From positions 248,001 through 312,000 of the forward strand of contig CAADGE010000035.1 of the NCBI GenBank assembly GCA_900696465.1: a stretch of 64,000 bases of DNA. Direction: 5' to 3'. Source of the stretch: an uncultured Planctomycetota bacterium (GTDB lineage Bacteria > Planctomycetota > Phycisphaerae > UBA1845 > UTPLA1). The position numbers were made by a program, and so were the translations under genes. Shown here piece after piece: positions 26,495-35,320 of this stretch; within the stretch, counting starts at the first letter, position 1; each line of letters begins with the position of its first letter. The notes under the pieces are model-generated. The model saw only the letters and a program-made list of their open reading frames with translations, ran no database searches and was not told the origin of the DNA.

Positions 26495-26928
26495 GGATTA
26501 TCGGAAGCCCTGCCGTATCCGGGGTCGCTATGGGGTCGCTATAATCAATTTCCACCATGGGGTACCCTGCCGGCTGCTCCCCCTATTAGGCGGCCGGTAG
26601 CGTGCGACGGGGCCTCTCGTTTATCGCGAGGCCCCGGCAACGTATAATGAGTATGGAGGCCGGTCGCTATGCGGCGGCCTTCGCCGGCTGCGCGGTCGCC
26701 GGCAAGAATGACGAGCGGTTCTCTGCTGATAGATTCGGCGCACGGCCGGATGTCCGAGAATCGCCTGCCTACCGATGCTGCCGCGCGGGGATTGTTGGCT
26801 TTCGTGGTTTCCTGCCGGCGATTTTATCGAGGTGCCGAAGGCGGGTTGAGCGGTAAGTTCTGCAAGAGCGGGTGCCGATACCCTAACAGGCACAAGGCCG
26901 CCTCGCGGGAATCGATCAAGGAAGATTA
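26495..26928. other. 434-bp gap with tandem 11-mers, hairpin and two TATAAT boxes
   Basis: No convincing gene in either direction. It holds two exact copies of GGGGTCGCTAT (26521-26531, 26532-26542), a partial third copy (GGTCGCTAT) near 26662, a hairpin with arms GGGGCCTC (26609-26616) and GAGGCCCC (26628-26635), and TATAAT at 26540-26545 and 26643-26648 on the plus strand. It may be a long leader of the hydrolase gene or hold a small RNA. Confidence 0.4.
26643..26648 (+). promoter_or_regulatory. -10 element upstream of the alpha/beta hydrolase gene
   Basis: A perfect TATAAT lies eight bases after a GC-rich hairpin; the -35 position reads TTTATC (3 of 6). The implied leader to the ATG at 26929 is about 275 bases. 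Support is from the hexamer only. Confidence 0.3.
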
Positions 26929-28908
26929 ATGCGACGAAGCTCTTATCTTTATCTGCTGATGCTGCTGGCCTTGCTTGGTCCGGGCTGGTCGTCGGGATGT
27001 GCGGTGCCGCAGCCGCGCGGCGAGGGCCTTTATCAGTACGTGAAGGAGCCGTCAACCGGCGCGGGTTATCACCTCTATCTCCCGGTGGACTACGTCAAGA
27101 ACAACGGGCGTCATCCCAACCCGAAGATGAAGAAGTGGCCGCTGGTCATGACCTTCCACGGGATGAAACCGTACGACAACGCCCTGCCGCAGGAGCGCGA
27201 GTGGGAGAAGGAGGCGGACTTCTACGGCTACATCGTCTGCGCGCCGGAGCTTCGGACGAGTGATTCGTTCATGGAGTACCCGCTGACGCGGGAGCACAGC
27301 TATGTCCTTGATGACAAGCGAAACGTGATCGCGATCATGGATCATGTTTTCGCGACGACGCTGGCGGATTCGAAGAAGGTGCTTTCGACCAGCTGGTCGT
27401 GTGGCGGTTACCTGGCGCATTATTTTCCGAATCGCTATCCCGAGCGGTTTACGTGCATTGCCACGCGGCTGTCGAACTTCTCGGCGCCGCTTCTGCTGGA
27501 CGAGATGGTCCCGCGCTATCGGGATCGTATCAGCGTGGCGATCTTCATCGGCGACGGTGACTTTCCCAAGTGCAAGAGCGAGAGCGAGGAAGCGGTGGCC
27601 TGGTACACGGCGCGCGGCTTCCGTGTCCGCGGTCGCATGATCGACAACATGGGCCACAGCCGCATTCCGCAAACCGCCGCCGCCTTCTTTGCTGAGTGCA
27701 TTGGTCTCGAACCGCTTCATCCGGTCGAGGCCGCGGCGACGGTCGCCCAGGTGCAGATGACCGAGTACAACCCGCCGCAGGAGATGATCGCCCGCTTCGC
27801 CCCGCCGATCGGCACCATGGTTGCCAGCGCGCGACCCTCCGGTACGTCGCGCACCGGTCCGGCGGTGGGCAGTGCATCGCCGCGCGGCGCGGCGACGACG
27901 CCCGCCACAGTGCCGACAACGGCGCCGCCGCGCACGCAAGTAGGTTTCAGCAATTCAACGGCGGGTCGCCGCTATCCGGCAAATGCATCGCCGGCGTATG
28001 ACCCCATGCCGCGCGAGGAGAAAGCACGCATTGCCTCTGCCGAGCCCGCCAAACCCGTGAAACAGGTACCCCCGGCGCAGGCCCAGTTGGCTTCTTCAGA
28101 AGGCGCGCGCGGCAACTGGCTCGGCCCGACCGGCGGTGCCGCCTCGCCCGCCGTTGCCGCAGAGCCGAAGCCCGAGCCGGCAGCGTCGAAAACCCCCGCT
28201 CATGAAGTGCCAAAGATCGAGACGACCGCATCGAACGTTCCTGCACGAGTGGAGTCAAAGCCCGCCGCGGTCGCGTCACCCAAGCCGGAAGTGCGACAGG
28301 TCGAGCAACGTCCGACACCGACCGAAAAGAAGTCCATGGCTTCGGATACAACTCGCACCACTCCGAATGCATCGCGAGATGCGGCATCGCGTGATACGAC
28401 TCCGAGACGCTCGGAGACTGCAACGGTCCGTCCGCCGTCGCGACCCTTTTCACCTGGCAACGCGGGTCGGCAATATGGTCCTGTTCAGGGTGCCTCCCCG
28501 GCCAGTGCCGCAAACGTGACGACCGCGCGTCGCACGGAAACGCCTCCGGCGCAGCTGGCATCCGGCGCGGAGAATCGCGGATCGACGAGCAACGACGCGG
28601 CCGATCGCCGGCCGACGGATCGCGTGCGTCGCGTGAACATCAAGCTGGGCGGCCCGTCGATTGGTACGGCCCCGCATTACCTGCGGTATGAAGTGGATCT
28701 GCCTCGGGAAGTGATCGCCGGCTCGGACTTTCTCTGGATGGATAACGGTGTGTGGATCGGCGATGAGGCCCGCGGCGTGAAGATTCTGGAATCGCCGGGA
28801 CGACATCGCATCTCTGTGCTGGTGGTGACGGCGGACAACATTGAGTATCGCGGTGACGCCACGGTCCATGTGCTGGATCGGGGTCCGACGGCTGCCGCAG
28901 CCAACTAA
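26929..28908 (+). CDS. alpha/beta-hydrolase lipoprotein with long disordered linker
   Basis: 659 residues with a lipoprotein-like leader (SSGC, Cys24) and a strong AAGGAAG ribosome site five bases before the ATG. Residues about 35-270 form an esterase/PHB-depolymerase-like alpha/beta-hydrolase: LVMTFHGMKPYDNA near the oxyanion region, TSWSCGGYLAH as nucleophile elbow (the second Ser), FIGDGDFPKCK with a candidate Asp, and MGHSRIP with a candidate His. Residues about 290-560 are a Pro/Ala/Thr/Ser-rich, probably disordered linker. The last 90 residues form a beta-sandwich-like domain (GRHRISVLVVTADN). It probably hydrolyses an ester at the cell surface; substrate unknown. Confidence 0.75.
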   Translation: MRRSSYLYLLMLLALLGPGWSSGCAVPQPRGEGLYQYVKEPSTGAGYHLYLPVDYVKNNGRHPNPKMKKWPLVMTFHGMKPYDNALPQEREWEKEADFYGYIVCAPELRTSDSFMEYPLTREHSYVLDDKRNVIAIMDHVFATTLADSKKVLSTSWSCGGYLAHYFPNRYPERFTCIATRLSNFSAPLLLDEMVPRYRDRISVAIFIGDGDFPKCKSESEEAVAWYTARGFRVRGRMIDNMGHSRIPQTAAAFFAECIGLEPLHPVEAAATVAQVQMTEYNPPQEMIARFAPPIGTMVASARPSGTSRTGPAVGSASPRGAATTPATVPTTAPPRTQVGFSNSTAGRRYPANASPAYDPMPREEKARIASAEPAKPVKQVPPAQAQLASSEGARGNWLGPTGGAASPAVAAEPKPEPAASKTPAHEVPKIETTASNVPARVESKPAAVASPKPEVRQVEQRPTPTEKKSMASDTTRTTPNASRDAASRDTTPRRSETATVRPPSRPFSPGNAGRQYGPVQGASPASAANVTTARRTETPPAQLASGAENRGSTSNDAADRRPTDRVRRVNIKLGGPSIGTAPHYLRYEVDLPREVIAGSDFLWMDNGVWIGDEARGVKILESPGRHRISVLVVTADNIEYRGDATVHVLDRGPTAAAAN

Positions 28909-29013
28909 AAACACGGCACCCTTCCCGCCTGTATTATCTCATCTGTAATCCTTGCGGTATCATTCTTTCCGCGTCGCTGCCGTCGAACACGCGGACGCGC
29001 TGGAGCAACGTAC

Positions 29014-29367
29014 ATGAGCGAACCCGCCGCACCCAACGATACGATTACCTTTGACGACTTTGCGAAGGTGGATCTGCGCGTGGCCCGCGTGCTGGAGGCC
29101 CGGCCGCATCCGAATGCCGACAAGCTGCTGGTGTTGCGGATCGATCTGGGCAGCGAACAGCGACAGATCGTCGCCGGCATTCGCGGCTACTACGAACCGG
29201 AGCAACTCGTCGGCAAGCTGATCGTGGTCGTGAAGAATCTCGCTCCGCGCACGATGCGCGGCGAAACCAGCCAGGGCATGCTGCTGGCGGCCTCCACCGA
29301 GGACCGATCGCAGGTCATCCTGTTGTCGCCAATGGCAGACGTACCGCCGGGCTCGAAGGTTTCGTAG
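29014..29367 (+). CDS. tRNA-binding OB-fold protein (MetRS beta-like)
   Basis: 117 residues forming one EMAP-II/CsaA-type OB fold: FAKVDLRVARVLEARPHPNADKL (in part, VDLRVARVLEARPHPNADKL), then QIVAGIRGYYEPEQLVGK and the NLAPRTMRGETSQGMLLAA block. The same fold forms the C-terminal domain of many methionyl-tRNA synthetases and stand-alone proteins annotated as MetRS beta subunits. Here it is a separate gene with its own GGAG ribosome site. A role as tRNA-binding partner of a synthetase encoded elsewhere is likely, but a CsaA-like chaperone role is possible. Confidence 0.88.
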   Translation: MSEPAAPNDTITFDDFAKVDLRVARVLEARPHPNADKLLVLRIDLGSEQRQIVAGIRGYYEPEQLVGKLIVVVKNLAPRTMRGETSQGMLLAASTEDRSQVILLSPMADVPPGSKVS

Positions 29368-29390
29368 TCGGCGGTGTCGAAGTCGATGCC

Positions 29391-29675
29391 TCACGCGTTG
29401 TCGATCACCAGCGGGCTCGCGAGATACCGGCGGTGGCAGGTCGGGCACAGGTCGTAGCGAAAGCTTCGATACACCTGATCCTCGATTTCATCGGGGTGTT
29501 TCTTCTCCAGCGCGGCGATCAGTTGTCGGATCTCAGCTTCGTGATCGCGCTCCACTTCGCCCCGCGTGAATTCCAGCTTACCGGCGGCCGCGTAGGCCTC
29601 GATCTTCACGATGTAACGATTGGAGCCGTCGCGTTCAAGATCGACCCCGCAGCTGTCGCAGCGATAGCGGATCAT
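29391..29675 (-). CDS. small zinc-ribbon protein downstream of trpD
   Basis: 94 residues with two Cys pairs, CDSC near the start (Cys6, Cys9) and CPTC near the end (LCPTCHRRYL), a likely zinc-binding ribbon split by a helical Glu/Arg-rich segment with HEAEIRQLIAALEKKHPDE. RYIVKIEAYAAAGKLEF forms a beta region between them. Its ATG overlaps the trpD stop (ATGA), so the two are co-translated. I recognise no function; similar short proteins seem common in planctomycetes (memory, not searched). Confidence 0.75.
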   Translation of the reverse strand: MIRYRCDSCGVDLERDGSNRYIVKIEAYAAAGKLEFTRGEVERDHEAEIRQLIAALEKKHPDEIEDQVYRSFRYDLCPTCHRRYLASPLVIDNA

Positions 29676-30697
29676 GCGTCGACTCCTGAAATCTCGATCA
29701 GCTTTTTCAGCACGGTCCGCGCCGCGCCGGTGTCGATGGACGCCGCCGCGCGGTCCGCGCCGTCTTTCAGGTCGATCGCCACATCCGCGGCCACCAGCGC
29801 CAGTGCCGCGTTGAGCAGCGTATGATCCCGCGCCGGACCATGTTGGCCGTCGAGAATTTCGCGAATGACATTCGCACTTTCGGCCGGGCTGCTGACGCGC
29901 AGGGCGTCCAGCGCGGCGCGTGACAACCCGGCATCCTCCGGTTGAATCGTTCGCTTTGCAATCGCTCCGTTGCAGACCTCGGCACAGATGCTCTCGGTCG
30001 TGATGGTCAGATCGCAGAGCCCGTCGCGGCCGTGAATCACGAATGCGCGGACCGCACCGAGGCGCGCCAGCGCTGCGGCGACCTTATCCACCAGATCGGC
30101 GCGCGGCACACCGATGATCTGGCGCTTCACACCGGCCGGATTGGTCAGCGGGCCGAGCAGATTGAAGATCGTCGGCTTGCCAATCCTGCGACGGATTGCG
30201 ACCACGTTGGCCATCGCCGGATGCAGCTTCGCGGCAAAGAGAAAGCCGATGCCGACCTCTCTCAGACAACGCTCGACGACTTCCGGCGGAGCGTCGATGT
30301 TGACGCCGAGTTCGGCGAGGACCTCGGCTGATCCGCTGGCTCGAGAGTTCGACCGGTTGCCGTGCTTGGCGACGATGGCCCCTGCCCCGGCCGCGACGAG
30401 GGCCGCGGCGGTGGAGACGTTGAAGGTGCTGATGCCGTCGCCGCCAGTTCCGCAGGTGTCAATCGCGTTGGGCACATTGCAGATAATCGGCGTCACGTGG
30501 CGACGCATGACCTCGGCCGCCCCCACGATTTCGTCAACGGTCTCGCCTTTTGCGGACAGCTCGCGGAGGAAGGATTCGACGGCGTCCGGCGCCAGATGAC
30601 CGGCCATGATCTCTGCGAAGAGATCCGCCATCTCCTCACGGGAAAGATCGCGGCCTTCGCGGACGCGCTGCATCAGTTGGTCGAACGTCGGCGTCAT
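29672..30697 (-). CDS. trpD: anthranilate phosphoribosyltransferase
   Basis: 341 residues. It catalyses the second step of tryptophan synthesis, anthranilate plus PRPP to phosphoribosyl anthranilate. The PRPP-binding GTGGDG loop lies at 83-88, followed by STFNVST; KHGNRSNSRASGSAEVLAE (about 110-128, with the KHGNR motif) and the PTIFNLLGPLTNP block complete the signature. Length is normal. No other trp gene is adjacent; it is sandwiched between galK (the galK stop and this ATG share one base) and a zinc-ribbon gene. Confidence 0.96.
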   Translation of the reverse strand: MTPTFDQLMQRVREGRDLSREEMADLFAEIMAGHLAPDAVESFLRELSAKGETVDEIVGAAEVMRRHVTPIICNVPNAIDTCGTGGDGISTFNVSTAAALVAAGAGAIVAKHGNRSNSRASGSAEVLAELGVNIDAPPEVVERCLREVGIGFLFAAKLHPAMANVVAIRRRIGKPTIFNLLGPLTNPAGVKRQIIGVPRADLVDKVAAALARLGAVRAFVIHGRDGLCDLTITTESICAEVCNGAIAKRTIQPEDAGLSRAALDALRVSSPAESANVIREILDGQHGPARDHTLLNAALALVAADVAIDLKDGADRAAASIDTGAARTVLKKLIEISGVDA

Positions 30698-31884
30698 CAG
30701 GATCCTGTCGGCATGACGGCGGCGCCTTCTCGTGGCTGGACGTTCCAGACCCGCGCGGTGACGCCGTATTTCCTATCGTATGCCGAGCGGACGACGGATT
30801 CGACCAGCGGGCACGCGGCAGCCGGCGCAAGGGCGACCACGCACCCGCCCATGCCGCCGCCGGTCATTCTCGCGCCCCACACGCCGGGTACGCCGCGGAC
30901 GATCGTCGCAAGCTCGTCCATGCGCGGTGAGGATACCCCGTAATCGAGCGAGAGGGAGCGATGACTGTCGTTCATCAGCCGGCCGAAAGTTTCAAAATCT
31001 GCCGCGCGGAGTGCCTCGGCCGCTTCGATCACTCGGGCGATTTCTGATACGACATGCCGCGCGCGGCGGTAGAGGGCTCGATCCATGTGGACGGCTGCGC
31101 GATCGAGACACGCCATCGACACATCGCGGAATGTACGGACGAACATGCCGTTTTCATCGAGGCAGCAATCGCTGATCTTCTTGAGCGCCAGTTCACATTC
31201 ACTCACCCGTTCCGAATACGTGCCGGCGCTGAGTCTGTGCGGCGAGCGGCTGTCGATGATGAGTACGGCCGTGTCGCCGTCCGGCCAGCGGATGAATTGA
31301 GCAGCTTCATCGTCCTCGCGGCAGTCGAGCAACATGACTTGGCCTTCCCGTGACATCAGGCACGCCCACGGGTCCATGATTCCGCAGGGAACTCCGGCAA
31401 AGTCGCGCTCCGCCGTTCGGCACAGTTCGGCGATCTCCTCACGCGGCAGCGTAGCGTCCGAGAGATGCAGCATCGCCAGGGCAATGGCTGCCTCAAGCGC
31501 GGCACTGCTCGACAGCCCCGCCCCGGCCGGCAGGTCTCCGCCCAGCAGAATGCGCACGCCGCGCAAGTGGATGCCGCACTCCTGCAGCCCGGCGATCACG
31601 CCCTGTGCGTATGCACCCCAGCCATCGAGCGGTGGGCCGGGTTCGTCGAGGTTGATTTGCACTTCCGTATCCGCGAATTCGCTGAAGATGCGGACGATGC
31701 TTTCATCACTCCGGCCGGCCACTGCATACGTCGCCTGGTCGATGGCGATGGGCATAACCACACCGCTGTTGTAGTCGACGTGTTCGCCGATGAGATTGAC
31801 GCGCCCCGGCGCGCGCACGCAGACGGTCGGCTGCTCGCCGAAGTGCTCGATGTAACGTGCGAGCATCGGATTTGGATTGACCAC
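30697..31884 (-). CDS. galK: galactokinase
   Basis: 395 residues of the GHMP kinase fold. The substrate signature is APGRVNLIGEHVDYN (25-39), the ATP-binding motif is DLPAGAGLSSSAAL (117-130), and the third motif GARMTGGGMGGCVVAL lies near residue 345. It phosphorylates galactose at C1 in the Leloir pathway; the galactose-type GEHVDYN motif supports galactose over mevalonate-type substrates, though N-acetylgalactosamine kinase is hard to exclude. GTG at 31884 is chosen because GGAG lies eight bases upstream; ATG at 31866 is the alternative. No galT or galE is nearby. Confidence 0.92.
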   Translation of the reverse strand: MVNPNPMLARYIEHFGEQPTVCVRAPGRVNLIGEHVDYNSGVVMPIAIDQATYAVAGRSDESIVRIFSEFADTEVQINLDEPGPPLDGWGAYAQGVIAGLQECGIHLRGVRILLGGDLPAGAGLSSSAALEAAIALAMLHLSDATLPREEIAELCRTAERDFAGVPCGIMDPWACLMSREGQVMLLDCREDDEAAQFIRWPDGDTAVLIIDSRSPHRLSAGTYSERVSECELALKKISDCCLDENGMFVRTFRDVSMACLDRAAVHMDRALYRRARHVVSEIARVIEAAEALRAADFETFGRLMNDSHRSLSLDYGVSSPRMDELATIVRGVPGVWGARMTGGGMGGCVVALAPAAACPLVESVVRSAYDRKYGVTARVWNVQPREGAAVMPTGS

Positions 31885-31994
31885 GGCGACTGCTCCACGG
31901 ATAATTCAATTCGTATCTTACTCGTGCGGAGGCCGCCGGCGATCGCCGCAGGTTCGGGCCGCCGCGTTCGGCGGCAGGGAGGCGCGATACCCCG

Positions 31995-32921
31995 ATGGCC
32001 GTTCCGCTCCTGATTGACACCGACATGGGCATTGATGACGCCGTCGCCGCGTGCATGGCGATCACCTCGGACGCGCTGGAGGTCCGGTCCGTCGTCGGCG
32101 TCGGCGGCAACGCGCCGGTCGATCAGGTGGTTGCGAATATCGGGCGGCTGATGGCCGCGACCCGGCCACCCGACCAGCCGAAGATTGGGCGCGGGCTGGA
32201 TCAGGCGGCGGCGGCGGGGCCGGATCGACGAGCAAGATTCGGTGATGACGGCTTCGGGAACTGCGACTTACCTTCTGTGCCCATGAAGGCGATCGATTTT
32301 CGGCAGGTGTACCGCGAGACGATCGAAGGCGCGGAGGGCGACCTCGTGATCCTTGCGCTGGGGCCGCTGACAAATCTGGCTGCATTCTTTGACGAGTCGC
32401 CGGAGCTTTTCAAGTCCGTCAAACAAATTCACCTCACCGGTGGCGCGGTCTGGACGCGAGGCAATGCGACGGAATCCGCCGAGTTCAACTTTCATCGCGA
32501 CCCGTCCGCGGCGGCGAAGCTCCTGGCGTCCGGTCTGCCGATTACGGTGACACCGCTGGACGTGACGAACCTGGTATGCCTTGATGAATCGCACGTCGCC
32601 CATCTTGCGGCCAGCGGCTATCGAACCGGTGAGGTGCTCGCGAAGCTGTTGCGCTTTGCGATCGAGCAGGACGACGAGCCGTCGTACGGGAAATGCCATG
32701 TGGCCGATGCGCTGACCGTCGGGAGTCTTCTGTGGCCGGACTTATTCCTCAAGACTCGAATGCGGCTGGAAATCACGACGCGGGGGACGCATGCCGGGCA
32801 GTCGAAGCCGGCGCTGGGTGGCGATCACCGCGAGCGAGTGGACCTTCTGACCGCGGTGAACGCTGTGGACTTCCTCGAAAACCTCCTCGAACAACTCTGC
32901 CACGAGGCGTTCGTGGTCTGA
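31995..32921 (+). CDS. nucleoside hydrolase (IunH/RihABC type)
   Basis: 308 residues. IDTDMGIDDA at 7-16 is the calcium-binding signature of inosine-uridine preferring nucleoside hydrolases, which cleave ribonucleosides to base and ribose. Further blocks are VGVGGNAPVDQVVANI, DGFGNCDLP, LALGPLTNLA and GGAVWTRGNATESAEFNFHRDPSAA (in part). The late His in CHVADAL fits the catalytic or ring-contact position. Purine or pyrimidine preference cannot be told. GGGAGG lies upstream but 13 bases from the ATG. The gene is divergent from galK and is followed by the P-type ATPase gene. Confidence 0.92.
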   Translation: MAVPLLIDTDMGIDDAVAACMAITSDALEVRSVVGVGGNAPVDQVVANIGRLMAATRPPDQPKIGRGLDQAAAAGPDRRARFGDDGFGNCDLPSVPMKAIDFRQVYRETIEGAEGDLVILALGPLTNLAAFFDESPELFKSVKQIHLTGGAVWTRGNATESAEFNFHRDPSAAAKLLASGLPITVTPLDVTNLVCLDESHVAHLAASGYRTGEVLAKLLRFAIEQDDEPSYGKCHVADALTVGSLLWPDLFLKTRMRLEITTRGTHAGQSKPALGGDHRERVDLLTAVNAVDFLENLLEQLCHEAFVV

Positions 32922-33036
32922 GCGTCTGCGCCCGAGGAGAGGGTTGCCTTGCGGCGGCCATGTCCTTTCTACGGGTGGGGGATTCTACGTGCCAGTGCGA
33001 ACGCCTAAGATTCAACCCGGGATCTCCGGATTGCAG

Positions 33037-35301
33037 ATGAGCGCCAGGCAGAATGTACAGTTACGCATCAGCGGCATGACCTGCAGCGGGTGCGCGCACA
33101 GCGTGGAACAGGCCCTGCGGTCGGTGGCCGGCGTGGCTGAAGCGAGCGTGCAGCTCATGGCGGAGTCGGCATCGGTCGTGCTTTCCGGCGAGGTAGACCG
33201 TTCGGCGCTGGTCGCAGCGGTTCGCGCTGCGGGCTACGACGCCGAGGTGACCAGCGGGCGCGATCCACTCTCGGTGATGGGGGCGGACGAGCTGGCGCAC
33301 CGCGAGCTGCTCCGGCGTCATCGGCAGGCGCTGATACAGGCCATCGGTCTTGTTCTTCCGATCCTCGTCATCGATCACTTTCGTCATGTGCTCTGGAGCC
33401 ACGATGACGGCAGCCAGATCGCCGCGCGACTGATGGAACTCGTGCTGCTGGTGATGCTCGGTGTGAGCCCGGCCGGAGGGCCGATTCTCGCCGGCGGACT
33501 TCGGGCACTCCTGTATCGCACACCGAACATGGACCTGCTGATCACGATGGGCGTTGTCGTCGCCTTCGCGAGCAGTGTGTACGGCACCTTTATCGCCCGC
33601 GATGACGCGTTTGTGCACATCCACGCGGCGGCGATGATCCTGGGGCTCGTCTGTGTCGGGCGTTATCTGGAGGCCCGGGCCCGCGGCCGAGCAACGGCGG
33701 CCCTGAGCGCACTGGCGAAGCTCGCGCCGAAGACGGCGTTCGTGCGGCGCGGGGGGGATTTGAAAGAGCGATCCGTCGATGAGATTGTGGTGGGCGATCT
33801 CGTCATGGTGCCGGTGCACGGAGTGATTCCAGCGGACGGTGACATTGTCGAGGGAGAAGCGGCGATCGACGAGCGGCTGATGACCGGCGAACCGATGCCG
33901 GTCACTCGGCGAGCGGGGGATCGCGTGATGGGTGGCACCACGGTTGTGGACGGGCAGATCGAGCTGCGCGTCCGCGCCACAGGTGCTTCAGCGACGATCG
34001 GTCGGATTGCGAAGCTGGTGGCCGCAGCACAGTCCGGCAGGACTCGCATGCAGCGCGTCGCCGACCGCGTCGCGGGCATCTTTACGCCTATTGTGATCGC
34101 GGCTGCGGCGATGACCTTCGTCGGCTGGCTGGTGATGCGCGGTTGGGATTCATCGGCTGATGCGGCGCGATCGGCGATCGCCGTGCTTGTGGTGGCATGT
34201 CCATGTGCGCTGGGTCTGGCGACGCCGACCGTGGTTATGGTGGCCACGGGCGCGGCGGCGCTGCGCGGCATTCTGGTGCGCGACGCGGCGATGCTGGAAG
34301 CGATGGGAGCGGTTAAGGTCGTCGTCTGGGACAAGACCGGCACGTTGACGGCCGGACAGCCGAGCGTGCAGCGGATCGAGACCATGACCGGTGAGGATGC
34401 ACGGGAAGTGCTGCGACTCGCTGCGGCGGCTCAGTTGTTTTCTCCGCATCCATTGGGAAAGGCCATCGTGGAGCACGCGAAGCGGAGCGGCATCCAGATC
34501 GCGGAGCCGGGCGAATACGCGTCGATCCCCGGTGGCGGCGTAATGGCGCGGGTGGATGGCCACGATGTCATCGTCGGCAGCTTCCGTCTGATGGCGGATC
34601 GCGGCGTTGCTTTACCAGATATGTTCAAAACATCATCGCGCGTCGTGGGCACGACGTCATACGTGGCAGTGGATGGCGTCGTCCGCGCCAGGATTGAATT
34701 CGCGGATGCGATTCGTCCGTCGTCGGCCGGGGCTGTGGATCGGCTGCGACGCATGGGCGTGCGGAGCGAGATGTTGACCGGTGATGCCGAGGCACCGGCA
34801 CGTGCCGTCGCTGAGCAGGTCGGCATTCAGGCATATCGGGCGGCGGTTGATCCGGCAGGGAAAATCGCGCGGATCGAGGAGTTGAAGCGCGGCGGCGAGC
34901 GCGTGGCCATGGTCGGCGACGGCATCAATGACGCCGCTGCTCTGGCCGCGGCGGATGCCGGCATCGCATTCGCCACCGGTGCCGAGGTGGCCGGAGAAGC
35001 AGCGGGCATCCAGTTGATCGGTTCCACACCGCTGCTCGTGGCCGATGCAGTGGCCCTGGCCCGGGCGAGCTTGCGGATCATCCGACAGAATCTGTTTTGG
35101 GCGTTCGCGTACAATGTGCTTATGATTCCGCTTGCGGCCGCCGGCGCGCTGCCGCCGGCGCTGGCCGCGGGGGCCATGATGGCCAGCTCGCTGACGGTCG
35201 TGCTCAATGCCCTGCGCCTCCAGCGAGTGAACTTGCAGCGAGAGGCAGAAATAGACCGGGGCGTGAGGCGGGCGGGCATGCTCTTTCAGGCGCGCACCTG
35301 A
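33037..35301 (+). CDS. copA: heavy-metal P-type ATPase, copper type (CopA-like)
   Basis: From the ATG at 33037 the protein has 754 residues. It starts with one heavy-metal-associated domain (GMTCSGC, Cys16 and Cys19), then eight transmembrane helices. The membrane metal site is CPC (388-390), the phosphorylated Asp432 sits in DKTGTLT, the actuator has TGEP (283-286), an HP motif lies at 471-472, and the hinge is GDGIND (627-632). CPC plus a single HMA domain point to Cu(I) export. The frame continues upstream to 32944, but that extra part resembles no HMA domain. No CueR- or CsoR-type regulator is adjacent. Confidence 0.9.
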   Translation: MSARQNVQLRISGMTCSGCAHSVEQALRSVAGVAEASVQLMAESASVVLSGEVDRSALVAAVRAAGYDAEVTSGRDPLSVMGADELAHRELLRRHRQALIQAIGLVLPILVIDHFRHVLWSHDDGSQIAARLMELVLLVMLGVSPAGGPILAGGLRALLYRTPNMDLLITMGVVVAFASSVYGTFIARDDAFVHIHAAAMILGLVCVGRYLEARARGRATAALSALAKLAPKTAFVRRGGDLKERSVDEIVVGDLVMVPVHGVIPADGDIVEGEAAIDERLMTGEPMPVTRRAGDRVMGGTTVVDGQIELRVRATGASATIGRIAKLVAAAQSGRTRMQRVADRVAGIFTPIVIAAAAMTFVGWLVMRGWDSSADAARSAIAVLVVACPCALGLATPTVVMVATGAAALRGILVRDAAMLEAMGAVKVVVWDKTGTLTAGQPSVQRIETMTGEDAREVLRLAAAAQLFSPHPLGKAIVEHAKRSGIQIAEPGEYASIPGGGVMARVDGHDVIVGSFRLMADRGVALPDMFKTSSRVVGTTSYVAVDGVVRARIEFADAIRPSSAGAVDRLRRMGVRSEMLTGDAEAPARAVAEQVGIQAYRAAVDPAGKIARIEELKRGGERVAMVGDGINDAAALAAADAGIAFATGAEVAGEAAGIQLIGSTPLLVADAVALARASLRIIRQNLFWAFAYNVLMIPLAAAGALPPALAAGAMMASSLTVVLNALRLQRVNLQREAEIDRGVRRAGMLFQART

Positions 35302-35320
35302 ACACGATCGAGGAACCGGG

